64,000 bases of DNA from Dendrophyllia cribrosa. Its lineage: Eukaryota; Cnidaria; Anthozoa; Scleractinia; Dendrophylliidae. The DNA is taken from NCBI GenBank assembly GCA_024195265.1, contig JAJLRJ010000010.1, positions 807,282 to 871,281 on the forward strand. Reading direction: 5' to 3'. Each line of letters opens with the position of its first letter. The first letter of the stretch is position 1. Positions 57,629 to 64,000 of this stretch are shown piece after piece. Under the pieces are notes generated by a model. The model worked only from the letters and a program-made list of their open reading frames with translations. It was not told the DNA's origin and made no database searches. The position numbers and the translations under genes were made by a program.

Positions 57629-58534
57629 TTAACTGAGACTTTCAAGACAGAAGCTTATTAATTTTTGTGCTCGAAAATACACACCCCGTGTAAATAAAGG
57701 GCGATCGAACTCCCACTCCCATATAAAATTGACGGTGGTGATCTTCGCATCTTTTAGGTGTTGAAATTCGTGACCAGTTCGTCTCCACTTTTTGGCACCT
57801 GTTAAGGTATTAAGCCAGAAAAATATGCTGACAAACAACTTTTCTTTGGTACCTCTTAATCGAGCCACACCCACAAAAGGGGTCGTTTCTGGTTCCTTTC
57901 TCAATTTCCTACAATAATCCCGGTCAATTTTCTATGGGATTCTCCCACCTCCCCCCAACCGGACATTTACATTGTACAATTGTTCCGACAATCGTTCTTA
58001 TTGCTGTGTGTTACTTGTAGATTTGATGTTCCTCTTGTAAGTGACTTCGTCCCAGGAAGGGTGGTACTTAGGTATATGAGGGACATCAGGGGAGGTGCGA
58101 ATGAGGCCAAATGTTTGTTTAAAACCACAAAAGTCCAGTGACCCAGAAGTTAACCCAAAAAGTACGTTCTTTCTCCTTGCAATTTTAGCTTGTAAATGAA
58201 ATTGATATAATTGTGTAACATAAAATCGAGAACGCCAGTGTACGTTTTATAAATTTTATCAATCCCCTGAAAAAAACCTGCCAAAATCTTCCTATACCCA
58301 AACAAATCAGCCAAAAGATGAGGAAAATCGGTAATTTCGATCTCCCGATCCCCACCCCCCACCCCGTCAGTAATATTCCTGAGTACCCCTTTGGGAACTT
58401 CCTCTCATAGAGAACCAATCTTTCCGGGCATTTTGGGTGGTGACCTGCAAGACTCATGCAAGGACACTCAAGAACCATTAAATGACGTATATAGTAAAGC
58501 AGTGTCAACATAAGTGTGGTGATTGCTTTGCCTT

Positions 58535-58660
58535 GCATTGCTATGCTTTGCGATTGGTTCAAATATCTCGCGCCACTTTCTTCACCAATCAGAAGTAAAA
58601 CCAAAACCAGCCGTGTGTTGCTCGCATGCGTTATTCCTCGCTTGGCGCTTGAACTTTTAA
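58535..58660. repeat. CCAATCA-type dispersed repeat, copy 3
   Basis: It shares TCTCGCGCCACTTTCTTCAC and CCAATCAGAAGTAAAACC with 30061-30270. Confidence 0.6.
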
Positions 58661-58936
58661 ATACTTTAAATGCCTTGAAATGAAATGCACTTGTCGCCAA
58701 GAAACATCGAGACGGTACAGGTCTTGGATTTGTCCTGTTTGTCCACCGTCCCCCCACCAACGCCCCCCCCCCCCCCCCCCCCCCCTCCCCCCTCCACTCC
58801 CTCCAAAACCAGGAAAAAGGAAGCAATGATCTGTGAAATCACGTGTTTATCTAGTTCTGGGATGTGCTATTTCAATGCAGCGCGTTGTTCGATAATTGGA
58901 ATCTACAGCGGATTATTTCAACTGCATCGGTAGATA

Positions 58937-58988
58937 ATGGATTTTTGGTCACTTTGTTGCTTTCTGTTACTTTGGTTTTGGTCTATCG
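58937..58988 (+). CDS. Possible signal-peptide first exon of a gene continuing right
   Basis: ATG opens MDFWSLCCFLLLWFWSI, a hydrophobic signal-like stretch, ending in phase 1 at a consensus donor GTGAGT (58989). Phase 1 after a signal peptide is what the array genes and the beta-helix gene both use. No partner exon was found before 64000, and no shared promoter block lies upstream. It could be the first exon of another surface protein, or chance. Confidence 0.35.
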
Positions 58989-60080
58989 GTGAGTGTTTTT
59001 GACTCTCAGTTATCGATGATACCTTTATTAATTACATCTAAAGCGCTTATACTGCGTTCACATTAGCCCGAAACATGTTCAGTCTACAATATTAATCTGG
59101 AATTGTATGTTTTATGTTTCGCTGTAAAAATTGTCCACATCAAACATTGTATTGCGAGAATCATGATCGAAATATGTTTTATTCTGTGAATTGATTGAAA
59201 CTACTTCATGAGGTAGTTTCGAACTAACCCAGACGAAACACATTAGCGCAAATGTGTGTCCTTGTTAAACGTGCAAGGCTGCCATTGCAACCGAAGACCT
59301 TGACAAGTGAGAATAACTTAAATGCAACATGACTGCATAAGTTGGAGCCCCATTTTTCGATTTCAGCGTAATTAAAGATCTCAGTCTCAGCGTGTTCCCT
59401 AAAACGTTACACTTTTCACATAGCAGCAGGCATGAACTAACATGTTTGAATCGCCAGGAAATTGGGAAACGTGTTTCGCTGTTTAAAGATGCTTCGATCG
59501 ACAGTTCAAACATATTTCGGTGGACAAGTGAACACAGTTTAAGAGGATGATGCGCAAATACTCAGTCGGTGCATAACGTGAAATTTCGAGGCAAGTTTAC
59601 AAGAGGTCATTATTCTGTATTTTAATTGTTGTGAGCGATCAAAGCGTGAAAACATGCAGATCGATCGATATTTGCAACATCAGTCGTCACATGGCGAACA
59701 TAACTGACATAATGCAAAATTATGTTTAAATTTTAGATTCGCCGTGTGACAGTTTAATAACCCGTTACTCGGACCCTCAGACTAAATTCTATTCTTAAAT
59801 GCGAATTTGAGTAACATATTTTAATGGGTGGGTTTTAAAGGTATCCGATCGCGAAATATAAACACGAAGCGGTTGATGGCTACTAAGCTCGTGAGTATTA
59901 CGAGTGTTATGTTAGATCACGTGCAATGCATAATCGCCCGAAAATAAATTCCTAACAACAAATTAAAAGGTCAAATAAGCCCTATCAGTATTAGTTATGT
60001 TATTAAACAATTATGACAAAGACGAGAATATTAATAATAAAATTTGATTTACCATTTAGGGCATTAACTAAACACATCCA

Positions 60081-60170
60081 TCGCGTGATTCGACATTCAT
60101 CGCGTGACCGATTGAATTACATCGCGTGACCGATTGAATTACATCGCGTGATCGATTGCAATTTACAGCC
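60081..60170 (+). repeat. 22-bp tandem repeat with CATCGCGTGA core
   Basis: About four units of CATCGCGTGACCGATTGAAT occur with small changes. The first two are shortened. Confidence 0.8.
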
Positions 60171-60344
60171 GAGTTCTTTTTAAGCACATCACGCAATTTA
60201 GATTAATGCAGAAATGATTCGAAAGAAGGCAGAAGATATGCAAAAGAGCTATATCGATCACCTACTTATTTTTACACATCAATGATCCGTCCACTCTGAC
60301 CGATTCTGGTAAATTCACATTTGACGTTGATAGAAAAAGCACTT

Positions 60345-60560
60345 TAACTCTTTGACTCACAAGAGTGCCAAAACTCAAAATTCAAGAAAAATTCTAAGTT
60401 TCATTTTGTAAAATATTGAAAAACAAATGGTACCATAGAAAAGTATTGCTAAAGAGGTTTCATTTAAATGGTCACACCATAGGGTTTCGTCCACAGACTC
60501 AAAAGTTAGAACTACACAATATGTCTTCATAAAATTTGGCTCTGGTATTGAAAAGGTAAA
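60345..60560. mobile_element. MITE of the 88-bp-unit family, one unit
   Basis: It starts AACTCTTTGACTCACAAGAG and holds one unit (ACAAATGGTACCATAGAAAA). Confidence 0.65.
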
Positions 60561-61368
60561 ATTTAAAACATGGTCACGTTTGAGAGTTGTATATTGTAAA
60601 ATATGGAAGATATAAAGCGCATTATATTTTTTTGTATGAAAAACGGGTCTTTCCCACTGGAAATTTTGTCGGAAAATAAGAAATATATTTAGAAGTATTC
60701 CTCTTTTCTCGTTTTTACCGCAATGATCCGAATATCACCGTACCATTATGGTCTGTCAAACTAACACCGTGCTCCTTGATGAAATAAGCGCTCAGTTCCG
60801 TAAAGTCGCAGAATTTTAAACGTTTTTATAACTGCCCACTCCTCTCCTCCTTAGTACGATGGGACACTGGATCCGAATTTGAATAACGCTGAAGATCATT
60901 ATTTTAAAAAGGCTTCGTTTGACCGACAGCTACTTGTTCAAAATGATCAATAACAATTGATTTACGCTTAATTTAAAAGAGATTTTAAGTAAATTGAAAG
61001 TAACGCTTCTCAATCTGGTTGTGATAAAAATATCTATACCGTAGGAAACCGCATCATACAAGAACTGCGGAAAATTAATAATGGTATGAAATCATTGCTG
61101 TTAGGATAATTTATTTGTTTCATTCCATTTCACTTATATATTCATTGTTATCACATTTTATAATATGACCGTACGGCCCCGCTGACGCAATCCTACAGAT
61201 AATAGAATCGCAAGGTGACGTGAGCGGGGCCGGACGGGTTGACGTGCGCACTATTAATTGCAAACGGTATCATATCTACTCGTCCAAAATAAAGGAAATA
61301 TGTTCTCGAAAATGTTCCTAAAATGCCTAGAAATAGAAAGACTTTTCGCATACAAAACCCCCCCCCCC

Positions 61369-61369
<1 letters not shown>

Positions 61370-61463
<94 letters not shown>
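61370..61463 (+). repeat. Poly-C run of 94 nt
   Basis: 94 consecutive C follow an 11-nt C run and a single A. The length in a real chromosome is uncertain because such runs are hard to sequence. Confidence 0.8.
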
Positions 61464-61583
61464 TTCCCTCCCCGTCTATTTATTTCATTTCTGTCTTCCT
61501 TTCCCTCTCTATTTTCTTTTTCCTTTTTTTTTTTCTTTCCAAAGAAATGTAATATATTGTATTGTAATTAAGGTAACGTAGTC

Positions 61584-61854
61584 CATAGTTAATAGAACAA
61601 ACTGGTTATGAAGCTCAACAAATTTCAAAAAGATTGTACAAAGCTGCTTTGTTTTATGTTGAACGAACCGTGACCCTGCACAATGTTTTGTTTAACGTGT
61701 GAGCCCAAATGTTTCTATTGGTCAGTTGCTCATATGCATTTCAATACCTTTTGTGTTTTGTGCAGGGTCAAGGCAAACGAACAAAAGAAATGGAGAACAA
61801 AAACATAACAATGGACTGACTAAGTTTCATAACCAGTTTGTTCTATTAACTATG
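61584..61854 (+). mobile_element. 271-bp MITE (CATAGTTAATAGAAC family), copy 2
   Basis: It is in inverted orientation relative to 3868-4140 and has perfect ends (CATAGTTAATAGAAC and GTTCTATTAACTATG). A short duplicated flank (ATTGTAATTAAGGTAAC) occurs on the left and again at 61922. Confidence 0.85.
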
Positions 61855-62022
61855 CGTAATCTAAGGCAAAGATAGTAAATTCTTGTTTTATGTAAGTAAG
61901 ATATATAATAAGTAACATTGTATTGTAATTAAGGTAACATACTCTAATGTAAAGATAAGTAAGAAAATTCTTGTGTAATGTAAGTAAGCTAATAAGTAAG
62001 ACATACATTGTAAATAGAGGAT

Positions 62023-62336
62023 ATTACATGGCCGCGCGAAGATACGAAATTTCTCTTCGAGTGTTGAAAAATATTTCACGAGTGAGCGCAGCGAACGAGT
62101 GAAATATTTTTCAACACGAGAAGAGAAATTTCGTATCTTCAAGCGGCCATGTAATGTTCTGTTTATTATATAAACACCAATGAAATCAAACCATTTCACT
62201 TTAATATTTTCTTGTAGTCCTAAAGTAGAACGGTGATCTTTTCACGTGTGAAGATAACATGTTATTCTCACGTGTGAAGATATGATGTTTACGCGCGAAA
62301 GCTCACCTGGTATTTCATTGGTGTTTATATAATAAT
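62023..62336. repeat. Two adjacent foldbacks
   Basis: The first (62023-62155) has arms ATTACATGGCCGC and GATACGAAATTTCTCTTC with their complements. The second (about 62163-62336) has AAACACCAATGAAAT and ATTTCATTGGTGTTT arms. Confidence 0.8.
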
Positions 62337-62575
62337 ATAATTTATTGTATATTTTACGTTGGAAAGAAAATAAAAAACTTTTTTGAAAAAAAAAACTCTT
62401 GAATGAAATGCTCTTGCGCCTCAAAATTTGGCCCAGATGTGTAGTTTTAAACTCTCTACAATTCCATAAACATTTTAGAATCGAAAACTGCTTCTGAATT
62501 TTGATATGACGTCAGTGAAAACACTCAGGCGAATGTTCACGTGCAAAGCAGGCAACAGTTGGCGGCTTGACACAT

Positions 62576-62984
62576 CACAGGCTTCCCAAGCTCAAAATTC
62601 GACTCTACATACGTGGTGTATGCGACAGCTTGTGTATATAGAAATGTATGGGAAAATCACGGATTCTTTAAAATTGGGTACATAACTATCTATTTTGAAA
62701 TAAAGTTTACCTACCTCAAATGTGTCGCTTACTTGCGGTCTTGTTATTAAGAAGGAGAGACGACGACTTCGAATAACTTCGCTAAATGGCGTCGGAATGG
62801 CTTCAAATTCAGTACAAGACACAAGTAAGCGACACATTTGAGGTAGGTACACTTTATTTCAAAATAGACAGTTATTTACCTAATTTTAGAGAATCCGTGA
62901 TTTTCCCATACATTTCTCTATATACACAAGCTGTCGCATACACCACGTACTGTAGAGTCGAATTTTGAGCTTGGGAAGCCTGTG
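62576..62984. repeat. 409-bp inverted repeat, arms about 160 bp
   Basis: The left arm (62576-62735, CACAGGCTTCCCAAGCTCAA onward) is the reverse complement of the right arm (62822-62984) with scattered mismatches. The spacer is 86 bp. Confidence 0.9.
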
Positions 62985-64000
62985 GACACATATGACCTAT
63001 TTCTGTTCGCTCAACAAAAATTCATCACTGAGTATTTTTTTGACGTAAGGTGGCTCGACTGGGTTTTTCGGCGACATAACACCCCAACTTTGAACGGCTG
63101 ATACTTCACTGTCTGAGCTCGGTCAGGCAAGCTGCTTCACACATATACTAGAGATGAAATGAACTTTCCAGAAAGGTAGATTTGATTGACATCGGTGTTA
63201 CCATAACAACGATCTGATGACGTCATGTTTTTTGCATATTAGTAATTTTCTCAACATCTAGACCTAAACTTTTAAAACGACTGTATGCTTCTTATAGTCT
63301 AGATGTATGTCTTCAAGACTGCAAAGTTTGAAAAAATTCTATGAGAGCGTTTTCAAATAAAATTGAGTTGAATATTTTCCATAAAATATTTAAAAATTCG
63401 CATTACTTTCTGTTATTTCGTCGATGCCAGCGTTTTCCTGACAAATTGAAACAATATTTTTACCATATATTATTCATGTGCCATAAAACTACATTCCCTG
63501 AAGGTTTCATCCTGTTTGCTTTACTAGATTTCAGTTGATGTGATCGGAAGCAATGTCTTTAATATGCTCATTTTACTCACAGAAGTAACAATTTTGTTAG
63601 GGAAGCGTTTATTTAAAAACTAGTCGATGGATTTTTTTAAAAATCTTTTGATCTATAGTTGTAAATGTGATGCACTATCTCTACAAATTTCAAGTGCATT
63701 GAATCATTTTAAGGGGTCGAAATACAATTAAAAGATAAGGCACTTTTGCATTCGTCTTCCAAAGTTTCATTGCCGTATTATTTGTTGACAGCTGGTTTAT
63801 TTCAGGACTTTCTCTTTTGTCTACATTCTACATATTTGTGCACTTTGAATAAATTTTAAACGTGTTACATGAATGTTACATGTGTTTGACCGCAGCCTTA
63901 TGTTAATTGCCATTGTAGTCATTGTACTATGAAAAGAATTTTCACGATCGCTTTGGAGCATGCAGGCATGGCAAACGTGTTGTTTCAAAAGCGCACAAAT

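Larger units (their letters stand above)
55513..58936. other. Repeat-rich region without a recognised gene
   Basis: It holds a tandem repeat related to the 88-bp family (55900-56390), a TTAA-flanked MITE (56972-57628), a CCAATCA-type repeat (58535-58660) and a poly-C tract (58768-58785). No coding exon is supported. Confidence 0.5.
58989..64000. other. Right end of window, no recognised exon
   Basis: It holds a 22-bp tandem repeat (60081-60170), one 88-bp-unit MITE (60345-60560), a long poly-C run, a MITE (61584-61854) and inverted repeats (62023-62336, 62576-62984). The last kilobase shows nothing recognisable. Confidence 0.5.

Noticed and set aside
58185..58826. 213-codon minus-strand ORF
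   Set aside because: It includes a poly-G translation and a dispersed repeat. No recognisable domain or splice structure.
61258..61581. Proline-rich ORFs over the poly-C run
   Set aside because: They are a translation of 94 consecutive C, not a protein.

Overview
This window looks like nuclear DNA from a cnidarian, most likely a hexacoral such as a stony coral or sea anemone. It is AT-rich, its genes have short coding exons in long introns, and it is packed with MITEs (short non-autonomous inverted-repeat transposons), foldbacks, minisatellites, a tRNA-derived SINE and a Penelope-like retroelement. Organism assignment is inference from gene families and repeat style, not from a database match.

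Positions 1-34000 hold a tandem array of genes for one family of small type I membrane proteins. Each complete gene has five exons with intron phases 1-0-0-1: signal peptide, Cys-rich exon, beta-strand-like exon, short VDLL/VNLL exon, and a last exon with a transmembrane helix, a membrane-proximal Cys cluster and a short tail. Two genes read through completely: gene B (15280-22815, 258 aa) and gene D (25069-33997, 232 aa). Gene A (6844-9390) lacks a visible signal exon and is frameshifted. Gene Z is represented only by its last exon (534-766). Gene C is a relic (about 10630-12478). A block of 3-4 kb is duplicated (1-3815 and about 11771-14865), so filled and empty transposon sites can be compared inside the window. 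The last intron of gene D holds an array of 149 complete 17-bp units with no net length change.

Positions 34000-46200 hold two minus-strand genes that open reading frames alone would miss. One is a two-exon, 150-aa acidic type I membrane protein (36599-39876). The other is a three-exon, 79-aa CMC2 homologue with a twin CX9C signature (42965-44937). A hammerhead-ribozyme-like sequence and a decayed DIRS-like reverse transcriptase also lie here.

Positions 46243-50409 encode a large cell-surface protein with a right-handed beta-helix-like ectodomain, a Cys-rich module and a multi-pass membrane region. Its frame is broken by two compensating frameshifts and one in-frame TGA.

Positions 50573-55512 are a tetranucleotide microsatellite containing a Penelope-like element with an intact 903-aa RT/GIY-YIG ORF, 661-bp direct pseudo-LTRs, an inverted 5' tail and three hammerhead-like motifs. 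Positions 55513-64000 are repeat-rich. They include a possible signal-peptide exon (58937-58988) whose gene would continue past the window, a 94-nt poly-C run and a 409-bp inverted repeat.

The array genes, the small acidic protein and the beta-helix protein are all predicted surface proteins. CMC2 is the only housekeeping gene recognised. No function is known to me for the array family.
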